64,000 nt of DNA from Marinobacter sp. SS21. GTDB lineage: Bacteria; Pseudomonadota; Gammaproteobacteria; Pseudomonadales; Oleiphilaceae. Positions 1-8,708 of this stretch are shown here, piece after piece. The translations under genes were made by a program, and so were the position numbers. Within the stretch, counting starts at the first letter, position 1. The number at the start of each line of letters is the position of its first letter. Under the pieces are notes generated by a model that saw nothing but the letters and a program-made list of their open reading frames with translations, was not told the origin of the DNA and ran no database searches. The stretch covers positions 1 through 64,000 of the forward strand of contig NZ_JAQNDA010000012.1 in the NCBI RefSeq assembly GCF_028369065.1, written 5' to 3'.

Positions 1-117
1 GTCTGACGACCATAGCGGTCTGGAACCACCTGATCCCATCCCGAACTCAGAAGTGAAACAGTCCTGCGCCGATGGTAGTGTGGCTTCTGCCCATGCGAGA
101 GTAGGTCATCGTCAGGC
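1..117 (+). rRNA. rrf: 5S ribosomal RNA (5' end at the window edge)
   Basis: The sequence follows the gammaproteobacterial 5S pattern, with the conserved internal stretches CCCGAACTCAGAAGTGAAAC and GCCGATGGTAGTGTGG. Bases 1-9 pair with 109-117 to close helix I with only one G-U pair, so the gene is essentially complete and at most a base or two lies left of the window. It is the last gene of an rRNA operon whose 16S and 23S genes are outside the window. A strong terminator follows within 10 bases. Confidence 0.96.
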
Positions 118-126
118 TCCTAATAC

Positions 127-160
127 AAAACCCCAGCATCGTAAGATGCTGGGGTTTTTT
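127..160 (+). terminator. Rho-independent terminator of the rRNA operon, probably bidirectional
   Basis: A perfect 14-bp stem (127-140 with 145-158) closes on the tetraloop GTAA and is followed by a T run. The left arm begins with four A residues, so the opposite transcript also ends in U. The element can therefore stop both the rRNA operon (plus strand) and the minus-strand signalling operon that ends at 377. Confidence 0.93.
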
Positions 161-200
161 ATTAGCCAAACCAAAGTGACCTACGGAGTGTGAGTCCCGG

Positions 201-295
201 TGCCCGTAGGGCAGGCAAAGCGCCGCTTTGCCAGGGAGCGAACGACCGGGGCGTCTCGCCCCGGGCCGGGAATCGTCTCCAGCGCAAGGCGCTGG
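201..295. repeat. Cluster of four small hairpins with 3-nt loops
   Basis: Four successive inverted repeats, each with a three-base loop, lie between the rRNA terminator and the kinase gene: 201-213 (5-bp stem), 214-232 (8-bp stem), 246-264 (8-bp stem) and 279-295 (7-bp stem). The rest of the 161-376 gap shows no gene. The arrangement resembles a compact REP-like or RNA-processing element, but no family is recognised. Confidence 0.6.
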
Positions 296-376
296 CGGTT
301 CCGGTCAACAACCAAGCTCTAGCGCTATGCACTAAAAGCTTCTTTCGTTTAGCCGCCCGACGAAGACCGCAAGCCG

Positions 377-1093
377 TCAAGGCAGCCAGATCTCGAACAC
401 CCCGCCTTGCAACGCACCGCCGTTGCGGATTCGAATGAAACCTTCCCGGTCTCCGTTTCTGTGTAGCTGGGCCACAGATGAGGCGAAAAACAGCCCCAGG
501 CTGGTGCTGCCGCTATTAAAGTCCAGCGACTTGAAGCTGACTGGCCCATGTTTTTGCATGTGCTCGGGGTAACCCTGACCGTCGTCTTCGACGCCGATCA
601 CCAGGTAGTGGGATTCTTCCCTGGCGGTTAGCCTCAGTCGTCCATTGCTGTAGCGGATCGAGTTGTTGATGGTGTTATTCAGTACGCCGGTTAACAGGTC
701 TTCGTCATAAAACCCGCTTAGATCGTCAGCGACTACCTCGTACTGAATACCGTGACCCGACAACAGGGGTTGATGGCGGGCAAGTTGCTGAGCCAGAAAA
801 TCCGGAACATAATGCTCCTCGATGTGTGCGGACAAGGTCTGCTCACCGAGTCGATAGAGGCCTAACAGCTGGATCAGGTCGCTGTGAACCCGTTCGGCTT
901 CGTACTGAAGCGTATTGAAGCTTGCGGAGTCTGCGAGTGTATCGGCGTGACTGGAGCGCAGGTCATCCAGCGAGTTCAACAGCATGCCCAGTGAATTCTT
1001 CATGTCATGGACGGCAGAAGCGATCACCATGGAAAAATCGATGGACTGAGTGTCTTCGTCGCATTCTTTCCTTGGGCCCACGGGGTCAGGCAT
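377..1093 (-). CDS. Soluble sensor histidine kinase without an input domain
   Basis: The 238-residue product has no transmembrane segment and no recognisable sensory domain. It starts almost directly with a phospho-acceptor box, HDMKNSL, with His at about residue 29. A HATPase_c domain follows, with an N-box (NNTINNSIRYS), a G1 box (DDGQGYP) and a G2-like STSLGLFFA near the C terminus. The open frame extends further upstream, but the ATG at 1093 has GGAGGG just before it and overlaps the end of the preceding gene by 8 bases. The gene is therefore translationally coupled as the last member of a three-gene operon with a REC-TPR regulator and a CrbS-type hybrid kinase. It probably exchanges phosphate with the neighbouring REC domain; this is inferred from context only. 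Confidence 0.88.
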   Translation of the reverse strand: MPDPVGPRKECDEDTQSIDFSMVIASAVHDMKNSLGMLLNSLDDLRSSHADTLADSASFNTLQYEAERVHSDLIQLLGLYRLGEQTLSAHIEEHYVPDFLAQQLARHQPLLSGHGIQYEVVADDLSGFYDEDLLTGVLNNTINNSIRYSNGRLRLTAREESHYLVIGVEDDGQGYPEHMQKHGPVSFKSLDFNSGSTSLGLFFASSVAQLHRNGDREGFIRIRNGGALQGGVFEIWLP

Positions 1094-2732
1094 TCTTGAG
1101 TCCCTCCAGCTTCTTCTTAAGCGCAAGGTAACGACGGTGCTGGCGATGATGTTCTGGGAGTGCAGCAAGGGCGTCAAGGTGACGATCACAGTCTTTCAGG
1201 GCTGCTTGCCGTTCCGGTTGCTCCGAATACATCTTCATTAACACCTGGATCAGGTTGAGATTAAGGGATGCATGGGAAGGAACGATCTCCAGTGCCTGCT
1301 TGAAGGCCGCCGCAGCGTCGTCCAATGCACCCTCCTCAAAGGCCTTGATGCCGGTCCGGTTGAGGTCCCGGGCCACCATGCGCTGGCGATAGCTGACGGG
1401 CTCATCCAGGAGGCTTTCGATCTGTTGTAGCAGCTCGGAGTTGTCTTCATGCTGTTTGGCGAGTCGTGCCAGAAGGTGCTTGGCTTCTTCAGCCCGGCCG
1501 AGTCTGAACAGGGTCTTGGCGTATTCTATTGCGGTATCAGCCGACAGGCTCGTCGGTTCTTCAAGATCTGTCACCACGGTTTGCAGGCATTTCTCGGCTT
1601 CGGCAGTGTTGCCCTGTCCCATATTGACTCGGGACTGGATTAACCGGCTTCGAATGACGACTTCCGGAGCTTCGGGGAAACGTTTTTCCATCCTGCCTAA
1701 GACCAAAATTGCTTCGTCGGCGTGGGCCTTGCCAGCCTCGGAAGAGTCGCCCTCGCTCAACTCGCACAGGCTGCGGCCCAGGCCCAGGTAATGTTCGGCG
1801 TTGTCGTGGATGGAATGCGCGCCTAATTGCACCGTTTTGCGCCAGGCATCGGACGCGGTAGTCATATCCTGATTGGTCTGGGCAATTTCGGCAAAGTGCT
1901 TCTGGCGGAGCAGGGCGTTCGGCGAAAGTTCGGCGGCTTTGCTGAGGGTGTCTTGAGCCAGCGACAGCTTCCCCTGTTGGGCCTGTGCCTGTGCGAGCAG
2001 GTCGTAACCTTCGATGTAGTCCGGGTGGTCGGCAATGAGAGATTTCAGGGTGCTGATGGCTTCGTCAAAATGTTGCTCCGCCAACAGCACCTTTCCTTTA
2101 CCCAAACGAGCCCAGGAAAGGTCGCGCTGGGTCAGAACCTCGTCGTAGATTTTCCGGGCATGGCCGAAATCGCCTACCTGCTGGTACAGGTCCGCCAGGG
2201 TTTTTAGCAGCCAAGTCTTGTATTTCGTCTGTTTGGGCAATGCCTGCACGCACAGTGAGATCGCTTCTGGGAAGTTTTCCAGATCGATGGCGCGGTTGAT
2301 CGGCAGCAGTGCCCGTCGTTGCTCCACCAGGCTCCCCAGGCGTTTTTCAAGCATGGCCCGGTTGATGGGCTTGGTCAGATAGGCGTCAGGCTGATATTCC
2401 CTGGCGCCCATGACCATTTCCTTGGATGTCTCTGCCGTGACCATCAAAAAAAGTGAGGTCCGTTTCAGCAGCTTCTTGTGCCTCAACTCTTCCAGGATGT
2501 GTTGGCCGTTCTTTCCCTCGCCCAAGTTGTAGTCGCACAGCACAACGTCAAATTGCTCATAAGTACAGCGCTGAATGGCCGCGCCTCCGCTGTTGGCGAC
2601 TTCTATATGTTCGGCGCCGAAATTCCGAAGCATCTGGCGCATGGAGAGACGGAAACTGTCGAAATCATCGACAATCAGGTATCGCAGTTTCTTAAAGAAA
2701 TTCTCGTGACCGTTGGCAGCAGTATCCATCAT
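1086..2732 (-). CDS. Response regulator with REC domain and TPR repeats
   Basis: The 548-residue product carries an N-terminal receiver domain (about 15-135) with the acidic pair D22/D23, phospho-acceptor D67 in VVLCDYNLG, a conserved Thr near 99-102 and K121 in YLTKPI. The rest is helical with tetratricopeptide-like repeats of about 34 residues. There is no DNA-binding, GGDEF or HD output domain, so the output is most likely protein-protein binding. The start ATG overlaps the stop of the hybrid kinase gene as ATGA, and its 3' end overlaps the next kinase gene, which points to a tight operon. It could be the partner of either adjacent kinase. Its target is not evident from sequence. Confidence 0.92.
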   Translation of the reverse strand: MMDTAANGHENFFKKLRYLIVDDFDSFRLSMRQMLRNFGAEHIEVANSGGAAIQRCTYEQFDVVLCDYNLGEGKNGQHILEELRHKKLLKRTSLFLMVTAETSKEMVMGAREYQPDAYLTKPINRAMLEKRLGSLVEQRRALLPINRAIDLENFPEAISLCVQALPKQTKYKTWLLKTLADLYQQVGDFGHARKIYDEVLTQRDLSWARLGKGKVLLAEQHFDEAISTLKSLIADHPDYIEGYDLLAQAQAQQGKLSLAQDTLSKAAELSPNALLRQKHFAEIAQTNQDMTTASDAWRKTVQLGAHSIHDNAEHYLGLGRSLCELSEGDSSEAGKAHADEAILVLGRMEKRFPEAPEVVIRSRLIQSRVNMGQGNTAEAEKCLQTVVTDLEEPTSLSADTAIEYAKTLFRLGRAEEAKHLLARLAKQHEDNSELLQQIESLLDEPVSYRQRMVARDLNRTGIKAFEEGALDDAAAAFKQALEIVPSHASLNLNLIQVLMKMYSEQPERQAALKDCDRHLDALAALPEHHRQHRRYLALKKKLEGLKNA

Positions 2733-5700
2733 GACCGCCTTTGTTTCAGTAGTTTGTTGACTAAAGCTCTTAGTGCGGCGGGTTTAACGGGCTTGTACAG
2801 CACCTGGTATCCGCGTTGTAAGGCATCCTCTTTGACCTCTTCGCCCAGGTAACCGGTAATCAGGATGCCCGGCAGGTCGGTACCCGATTTCTCTCGAATC
2901 GCATCCATGGCATCGAGCCCATTCTGGTCGTCATCCAGCTGGTAATCAGCCAGCATGATGTCAGGTTGTCGCCCATCAAGTTTCGCAACCGCATTGTCGA
3001 GGCTCGTCGCTGCGGTAACCTGGCATTGCCAGTTGGTCAGTAGTGCCTGCATGCCCTGCAGGATCTTCACGTCGTTATCGATACACAGCACCTGGAGGTC
3101 GCGCAGGTTGGAGACGCCGCGAGCGACTCTCTGCTGACGCGGTTCACTCTGTTTGACGACCGATGAGGGTGCCCTGGGTACCGTGATGCTGAATACGCTG
3201 CCCCGTCCCTGTACCGACTGAACGTTGACGGGATGGTTCAGCATACCGCTGATGCGATCGACAATGGCCAGCCCCAGTCCCAGTCCTTTCTTGTCCTGAC
3301 CTTGTTGAAGGCGCTTGAACTCTTCGAAGATCTGGGCGAGCTGATCTTCGGGAATCCCTGGCCCGGTGTCCCATACCTCAATTCGAAGATAGCCTTTTAA
3401 TCGCCGACAGCCCAATAAAATTCGACCCTTGGGGGTGTAGCGGATGGCGTTGGACAGAAAGTTCTGGACGACCCGGCGCAACAGTTTGGCGTCCGAAGTT
3501 ACCCAGGCCGAACTCTTCACTACATCCAGTTTTAAGCCTTGATCCTCGGCGATGGCGCAGAAGTCGGTCGCAAGATTCCGAAGCAAATCGTCAATCGGGA
3601 AGCGGCTGATCTGAGGCTCGAGAGCGCCAGCGTCCAACTTCGAGATATCCAGCAATGTACTGATGATTTCTTCCGCAGCGCCCAGCGAGCTGTCAATGTG
3701 TTCAACCAGTTCGGCGGTGTCCGGATCGTGGGTCTTGCCGGACAATGCGGAGGTAAACAGGCGGGCGGCATTCAGCGGCTGCAGAAGATCATGGCTGGCG
3801 GATGCCAGGAAGCGGGTTTTGCTCTGGTTCGCCTGTTCCGCGGTGGACTTGGCCTTCAGCATCTGCTCGTTGATGACCTGGAGCTCCTGGGTGCGTTCCT
3901 TGACCCGTTGCTCCAGATAAATATTGCTTTCTTTCAGTGCGCGTTCGGTGCGGCGCATGGCGGTAATATCCTGGAAAGTGGTTACGTAGCCGCCACCGGG
4001 AATCGGGCTGCCATCAATCTTGACGACAGTACCATCTGGACGATGGCGTTCGTATGAAACCCGTTCCCCCAAACGCATACTCTCGCATCGGGTTTGGATG
4101 ATCTCGTCGATTTTTCTCGCCGGCAGGTTAGAACTGGTGAGATTAAAGCGCATCATGTCTTCAATCGGACGCCCAACTCTGACAAACCCCCTCGGGTAGG
4201 CGAACAATTCCAGGTAGTGATGGTTCCATACCACCAGCTGCTGTTGATGATTGACCACGGATACCCCGAGGCTGATGTTCTCAATCGCCGACTGCAACAA
4301 TTCCCGGCTGAACGCCATCGCCTGAGAGGCCTCATCAACAATGCTGACCACATCCTCAATCTGCATGTCGCGACCGGTGAGGGTCGACTCCAGCACCACC
4401 CTGGCGGTGGAAGCCCCGATAACCGAGGCCAATTGGCGTTCGATGTATTTCATCAGGTGAGAGGAAGCCGGTCGCTGGGGCGACAGTCGGATGGCGTTTC
4501 GGCGCTCGTAGTTGCGAAACAGAGCTTCCGCCCGCTCTTCTCCCATAAACCGATCCGCCAGGGCGTGCAGGTCGGCGGTCAGGACTTCACCCTCCCAGGC
4601 CTGTTGTTGGGGCGTTTCCGCCCTTGGTTGCGGATCGTGGAAAAAGGATGCGATCTGGATCTTTTCCCTGACCCGCTGTCGGGTCAGTAACGACAACACG
4701 ATGTAGGTCAGGGTGTTGACGCCCAGGCTCCAGATGATGCCATGGCTGACGCTGTCCAGCTCCACCCCCAAGAGCGCTGTTGGGCGGATCCAGTTGATGC
4801 CCCACAGGCCCTCCTGTATCAGTGTATCGCTCAGCCACCCGGTGGAGGCAAGGGCAGGGATCAGCATGGTGTAGATCCACACCACAAACCCGGCAACCAG
4901 TCCCCAGAAGGCACCGGTATGATTGCCCTGGCGCCACAGGATGCCCCCGACCAGCGCTGGGCCAAACTGTGCGGCGGCCACGAACGACAACAAACCGAAA
5001 GCGGTCAGGCTGTATTGTTCGCTGGCCAGCCGGTAGAACCCGTATGCGGTCAGCAGGACGCCAACGATGGCAACGCGCCGGATACTGAGCAGCAGGTGGC
5101 TCAAGTCATCTCGCTGATTCATACGCGGACGGAAAAACCGGAGCAGAGTGGGCATTACAATTTCGTTGCTGATCATAGTCGCGATGGCCACGGAACAGAC
5201 GATCACCATGGCCGCTGCGGCTGAGCCGCCCCCCAGGAACACCAGAACCGCAAGCCACCGTTCGCCAGCCAGAATCGGCAGGCTGAGAATCAGCGTGTCC
5301 GGATTCAGCTCCTGCGCACCAGGGAGCAGCAGACCCGCGGCCGCGATGGGTATGACGAACGCACTTGCGATCACCAGATAGGCCGGCATGGCCCAGCGGG
5401 CCACCTCAAAGTCCCGATGGTCGGTATTCTCCACCACCATGACATGGAACTGGCGAGGCAGGCAGATGATGGCAAGCATGCCGATCAGCGTTTGCGTCAC
5501 GAAGGCGGTGGTGTCGTACCCATCGGTGGTCAGTGGACCGATCAGATCCGCGGCGCTAGTGGCCTGAAACAGGTCGCCAAAGCCATCGTAGAGCCCGTAA
5601 CCGACAAACAGCCCAACCGCGATAAACGCGACCAGCTTGATCACCGATTCGAAGGCCACCGCCTGAATCATGCCTCGGTGGTGCTCGGTGGATTCCAGGT

Positions 5701-6247
5701 GACGGGTACCGAAGAGCACGGTAAAGGCCGCCAGCGCCAGGGTGATGTACCAGGCGGAATCACTCCAGGCCGGGTGCTGGGTGACGCCTTGGGCGGCTTC
5801 CGCGTCCAGCAGGATATTGAAGCCCATGGCGATTGCTTTCAGCTGCAGCGAGATGTAAGGCACGCTACCAACCAGGGCTACAACCGTAATCAGTGCCGCT
5901 AACGATTGGGATTTGCCGTAACGGGAGGCGATGAAGTCGGCAATCGAGGTGCTGTTATTGCGTTTGCTGATGTAGATGATGCGGCGCAACAAGGGCGCAC
6001 CGAACAGAAACACCAGCAAAGGGCCCAGGTAAATGGGCAGGAAACCGATGCCTTCCTGGGTTGCCCGTCCAACCGCGCCGTAAAAGGTCCAGGAGGTAAA
6101 GTAGACCGCCAGGGACAAGGCGTAGATGTGGGTTCGGGCAATGCGTTTGCGGTACAGCGTTGGGTGTCGGTCCCCCATCCAGGCGATGGCGAACAACAAT
6201 GAAATGTAGGTGATGGAAATTAGAACTAACAGCCAGCCGCTGAACAT
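2729..6247 (-). CDS. crbS: CrbS/MxtR-type hybrid sensor kinase with sodium:solute symporter domain
   Basis: This 1172-residue membrane protein has an N-terminal sodium:solute symporter-like domain of about 13 helices (1-525), a linker helix region (555-650), a PAS domain (about 655-765), a coiled coil, a HisKA domain with H819 in ASASHDLLQPLNA, a HATPase_c domain (N933, G1 box WDTGPGIP, G2 box GLGLGLAIV) and a C-terminal receiver domain (1052-1168) with phospho-acceptor D1101 and K1152. This is the CrbS/MxtR architecture, known in Vibrio and Pseudomonas to control acetate use with a LuxR-type regulator. The ActP/DUF4212 symporter genes lie just upstream on the same strand, which fits. No CrbR-like regulator is in the window. 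The ATG at 6247 has a weak ribosome site but places the first helix correctly. Confidence 0.93.
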   Translation of the reverse strand: MFSGWLLVLISITYISLLFAIAWMGDRHPTLYRKRIARTHIYALSLAVYFTSWTFYGAVGRATQEGIGFLPIYLGPLLVFLFGAPLLRRIIYISKRNNSTSIADFIASRYGKSQSLAALITVVALVGSVPYISLQLKAIAMGFNILLDAEAAQGVTQHPAWSDSAWYITLALAAFTVLFGTRHLESTEHHRGMIQAVAFESVIKLVAFIAVGLFVGYGLYDGFGDLFQATSAADLIGPLTTDGYDTTAFVTQTLIGMLAIICLPRQFHVMVVENTDHRDFEVARWAMPAYLVIASAFVIPIAAAGLLLPGAQELNPDTLILSLPILAGERWLAVLVFLGGGSAAAAMVIVCSVAIATMISNEIVMPTLLRFFRPRMNQRDDLSHLLLSIRRVAIVGVLLTAYGFYRLASEQYSLTAFGLLSFVAAAQFGPALVGGILWRQGNHTGAFWGLVAGFVVWIYTMLIPALASTGWLSDTLIQEGLWGINWIRPTALLGVELDSVSHGIIWSLGVNTLTYIVLSLLTRQRVREKIQIASFFHDPQPRAETPQQQAWEGEVLTADLHALADRFMGEERAEALFRNYERRNAIRLSPQRPASSHLMKYIERQLASVIGASTARVVLESTLTGRDMQIEDVVSIVDEASQAMAFSRELLQSAIENISLGVSVVNHQQQLVVWNHHYLELFAYPRGFVRVGRPIEDMMRFNLTSSNLPARKIDEIIQTRCESMRLGERVSYERHRPDGTVVKIDGSPIPGGGYVTTFQDITAMRRTERALKESNIYLEQRVKERTQELQVINEQMLKAKSTAEQANQSKTRFLASASHDLLQPLNAARLFTSALSGKTHDPDTAELVEHIDSSLGAAEEIISTLLDISKLDAGALEPQISRFPIDDLLRNLATDFCAIAEDQGLKLDVVKSSAWVTSDAKLLRRVVQNFLSNAIRYTPKGRILLGCRRLKGYLRIEVWDTGPGIPEDQLAQIFEEFKRLQQGQDKKGLGLGLAIVDRISGMLNHPVNVQSVQGRGSVFSITVPRAPSSVVKQSEPRQQRVARGVSNLRDLQVLCIDNDVKILQGMQALLTNWQCQVTAATSLDNAVAKLDGRQPDIMLADYQLDDDQNGLDAMDAIREKSGTDLPGILITGYLGEEVKEDALQRGYQVLYKPVKPAALRALVNKLLKQRRS

Positions 6248-6334
6248 AGTGGCAAGATCTCGTGACCCTTCGCTAGTGAGAGAGCGCCGGCCCGTGCGGG
6301 TGGCTAACTCGCCCCCCAGCTGGCCGGCATGGTA

Positions 6335-6838
6335 TTAAAAACAGGCAGCGATGAACAGGCGATTGCTGTCCGACAGTTTGCGCAGTTGATCCACTTGCGG
6401 GCTGCCATTGTCATCCAGCGGCACCAGCTCCTGAGTGGAACAGTTCAGTAGATGGACCTGCTTGGATACCGCATCAGTATAGGATTGTTCGAAACGATAC
6501 AGGTAAAACAGGTGCACATCGCGGTCATTGGCCGAGGTTTCGATACTGTTGCTGTCCAATACCGTGAATCCCATCACCTGGGGCACCAGGTAGGTCCAGG
6601 GCCGCCAGAGCACCGATTTCTCTTCTTTGGCAACGATCACGGCCTCTGGTGGGAGTTGGGACGCTTTATGCCCATACCAGGAGTATTCACCATACACCAG
6701 GTAACCCAGCATACCGAGCCCGCCAAACACCGGAATGATCCACCTGGGCGCTTTCTTGCGGCTCAGGGAGCGGATGCCGAGGGCAATACCGGCGGCACCC
6801 AGGCCGCAGAATACAGTGGCAACAAATGTCCAGAACAT
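6335..6838 (-). CDS. Small membrane protein of unknown function
   Basis: The 167-residue product has two predicted membrane helices (about 2-22 and 34-52) joined by a basic loop (RSLSRKKAPR), then a soluble C-terminal domain of about 110 residues rich in aromatic and acidic residues, probably periplasmic. The ATG has AAGGA just upstream. The gene lies between actP and the CrbS-type kinase on the same strand, but a strong terminator ends only about 13-18 bases before its start. Its expression therefore depends on read-through. I do not recognise the family. Position alone suggests a link with acetate sensing. Confidence 0.8.
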   Translation of the reverse strand: MFWTFVATVFCGLGAAGIALGIRSLSRKKAPRWIIPVFGGLGMLGYLVYGEYSWYGHKASQLPPEAVIVAKEEKSVLWRPWTYLVPQVMGFTVLDSNSIETSANDRDVHLFYLYRFEQSYTDAVSKQVHLLNCSTQELVPLDDNGSPQVDQLRKLSDSNRLFIAACF

Positions 6839-6855
6839 AATGAATTCCTTAACAA

Positions 6856-6888
6856 AAACGGGCCTCCTCGGAGAGAGGAAGCCCGTTT
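6856..6888 (-). terminator. Rho-independent terminator downstream of actP
   Basis: Arms 6856-6869 and 6875-6888 form a 14-bp stem with one mismatch and a 5-nt loop. Read on the minus strand, it is followed by TTTTTGTT, a good terminator tail. It lies between actP and the small membrane-protein gene, separating the transport genes from the signalling genes. Confidence 0.85.
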
Positions 6889-6936
6889 CGAGTCTACCTT
6901 AACAGATCAATGGCTGTTTGAGGTCAACATTATTGC

Positions 6937-8703
6937 TTAGTGGTCCACGGCGCCACTAGCTCCGCGGGGATACCGCACACTCTCCACCAGCTCCTGAATC
7001 TCTTTCGGTGGCTGCTCGGTCACGGAGGAAATCCCGAAGGCGATGGCGAAGTTGATCAGCGCGCCAACCGCGCCAATGGACAGTGGGGAGATGCCCAGAA
7101 TCCAGTTGGCCGGAATGTCTTCCAGGTTGTTGGTTCCCGGGATGAATAGCCAGCCTTTGTACACGAAGATGTAGACCAGCGTGAAGGTGAGGCCGGCCAG
7201 CATGCCAGAGATGGCGCCGGTGTTGTTCACCCGCTTGGAGAAAATACCCATCATCAGAGCCGGGAACAGCGAGGCTGCCGCGATGCCGAAGGCCAGGGCC
7301 ACCACTTGTGCCGCGAAGCCGGGCGGATTCGCCCCCAGGTAGGTGGCGACAACAATCGCGACCGCCATCGAGATCCTCGCCGCCAGCAATTCGCCTTTAT
7401 CCGTGATATTGGGGTTGATGGCGCCTTTGATCAGGTCGTGACTGATTGCCGAGGATATCGCCAGCAATAACCCGGCTGCTGTCGAAAGCGCTGCGGCCAG
7501 ACCGCCGGCTGCAATCAACCCGATGACCCAGCTGGGCAGGTTGGCAATTTCCGGGTTAGCCAGCACCAGGATATCCCGGTTGACCACCAGTTCGTTGCCA
7601 TTCCAGCCCCGGGACTCCGCTTCCGCCTTGAACGCGTCGGTGTCATTGTACAGCTGGATGCGACCGTCGTTGTTCTTGTCCTCATACTGGATCAGCCCGG
7701 TGACTTCCCATTCGCGGACCCAACTCGGCCGTTCGTCATATTCAATGGGTGCGGCTGCGGTGCCGTCAGGATAGATGGTGGTCATCAGGTTGAGGCGGGC
7801 CATGGAGGCCACTGCCGGCGCAGTCAGGTAGAGCAGGGCAATGAACACCAGTGCCCAGCCTGCCGACCAGCGCGCATCCGCCACCTTGGGCACGGTGAAG
7901 AAGCGAATGATGACGTGGGGCAGGCCCGCGGTGCCAATCATCAGCGACAGAGTGAACAGCACCATGTTCAACTTGTTGTCGACGTCGTCCGTATAGGAGT
8001 TGAAACCAAGATCGGTGATGATCTGGTTGAGCTTCTCCAGCAGCGGCAGACCGGAATCGGCATGGGTAGAGAACAGGCCAAGAGGCGGCACCGGATTACC
8101 GGTCAGCTGCAGTGAGATAAAGACCGCCGGGATGGTGTAGGCGATGATCAGAACGCAGTACTGCGCCACCTGGGTGTAGGTGATTCCCTTCATGCCACCG
8201 AGTACGGCGTACACGAAGACCACTATGGCGGCAATGATCAGGCCCATGGTGGCGTCCACTTCCAGGAAGCGGGAAAACGCGACGCCGGCACCGGCCATTT
8301 GGCCGATGACGTAAGTGACCGAGGCCACGATCAGGCAGACGACGGCCACCAGGCGAGCACTTTTGCTGTAGAAGCGATCACCAATAAACTCCGGCACGGT
8401 GAACTTGCCAAACTTCCGCAGGTACGGAGCCAGCAACATCGCCAGCAGGACATAGCCTCCCGTCCATCCCATCAGGAAGGTGGAATTGGCATAGCCGCCA
8501 GCCGCAATCAGGCCGGCCATGGAAATAAATGACGCTGCCGACATCCAGTCCGCTCCGATGGCCATGCCATTGGTGATCGGGTGGACGCCGCCACCGGCGA
8601 CGTAAAAGTCCTTGGTGCTACCGGCCTTGGCCCAGATGGCAATGAGGATATAGAGGAGGAAGGAGCCCCCAACGAAAATCAGGTTAACGGCAAATTGGCT
8701 CAT
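6937..8703 (-). CDS. actP: Sodium:solute symporter, acetate permease ActP-like (large subunit)
   Basis: The 588-residue protein has the 13-helix sodium:solute symporter fold. It belongs to the subfamily that pairs with a small DUF4212 protein, which is encoded 5 bases upstream here. Conserved features include KDFYVAGGGV and ADWMSAASFISMAG near the N terminus and the GIAAASLFPALMMGIFSKR region near the C terminus. A hydrophilic insertion (about 305-385) between helices contains DKNNDGRIQLYN (342-353), which resembles an EF-hand calcium loop. Members of this family move acetate or other short carboxylates with Na+. The adjacent CrbS-like kinase supports acetate, though pyruvate or propionate cannot be excluded. 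E. coli ActP is about 549 residues, so this one is slightly longer because of the insertion. Confidence 0.9.
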   Translation of the reverse strand: MSQFAVNLIFVGGSFLLYILIAIWAKAGSTKDFYVAGGGVHPITNGMAIGADWMSAASFISMAGLIAAGGYANSTFLMGWTGGYVLLAMLLAPYLRKFGKFTVPEFIGDRFYSKSARLVAVVCLIVASVTYVIGQMAGAGVAFSRFLEVDATMGLIIAAIVVFVYAVLGGMKGITYTQVAQYCVLIIAYTIPAVFISLQLTGNPVPPLGLFSTHADSGLPLLEKLNQIITDLGFNSYTDDVDNKLNMVLFTLSLMIGTAGLPHVIIRFFTVPKVADARWSAGWALVFIALLYLTAPAVASMARLNLMTTIYPDGTAAAPIEYDERPSWVREWEVTGLIQYEDKNNDGRIQLYNDTDAFKAEAESRGWNGNELVVNRDILVLANPEIANLPSWVIGLIAAGGLAAALSTAAGLLLAISSAISHDLIKGAINPNITDKGELLAARISMAVAIVVATYLGANPPGFAAQVVALAFGIAAASLFPALMMGIFSKRVNNTGAISGMLAGLTFTLVYIFVYKGWLFIPGTNNLEDIPANWILGISPLSIGAVGALINFAIAFGISSVTEQPPKEIQELVESVRYPRGASGAVDH

Positions 8704-8708
8704 TGGGC

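Noticed and set aside
162-438. Small open frames between the rRNA terminator and the kinase gene
   Set aside because: Arg-rich translations of GC-rich hairpin DNA without ribosome sites.
1094-1189. Upstream extension of the soluble histidine kinase
   Set aside because: The extra 32 residues overlap the REC-TPR gene and are unlike any kinase; the ATG at 1093 has a strong ribosome site.
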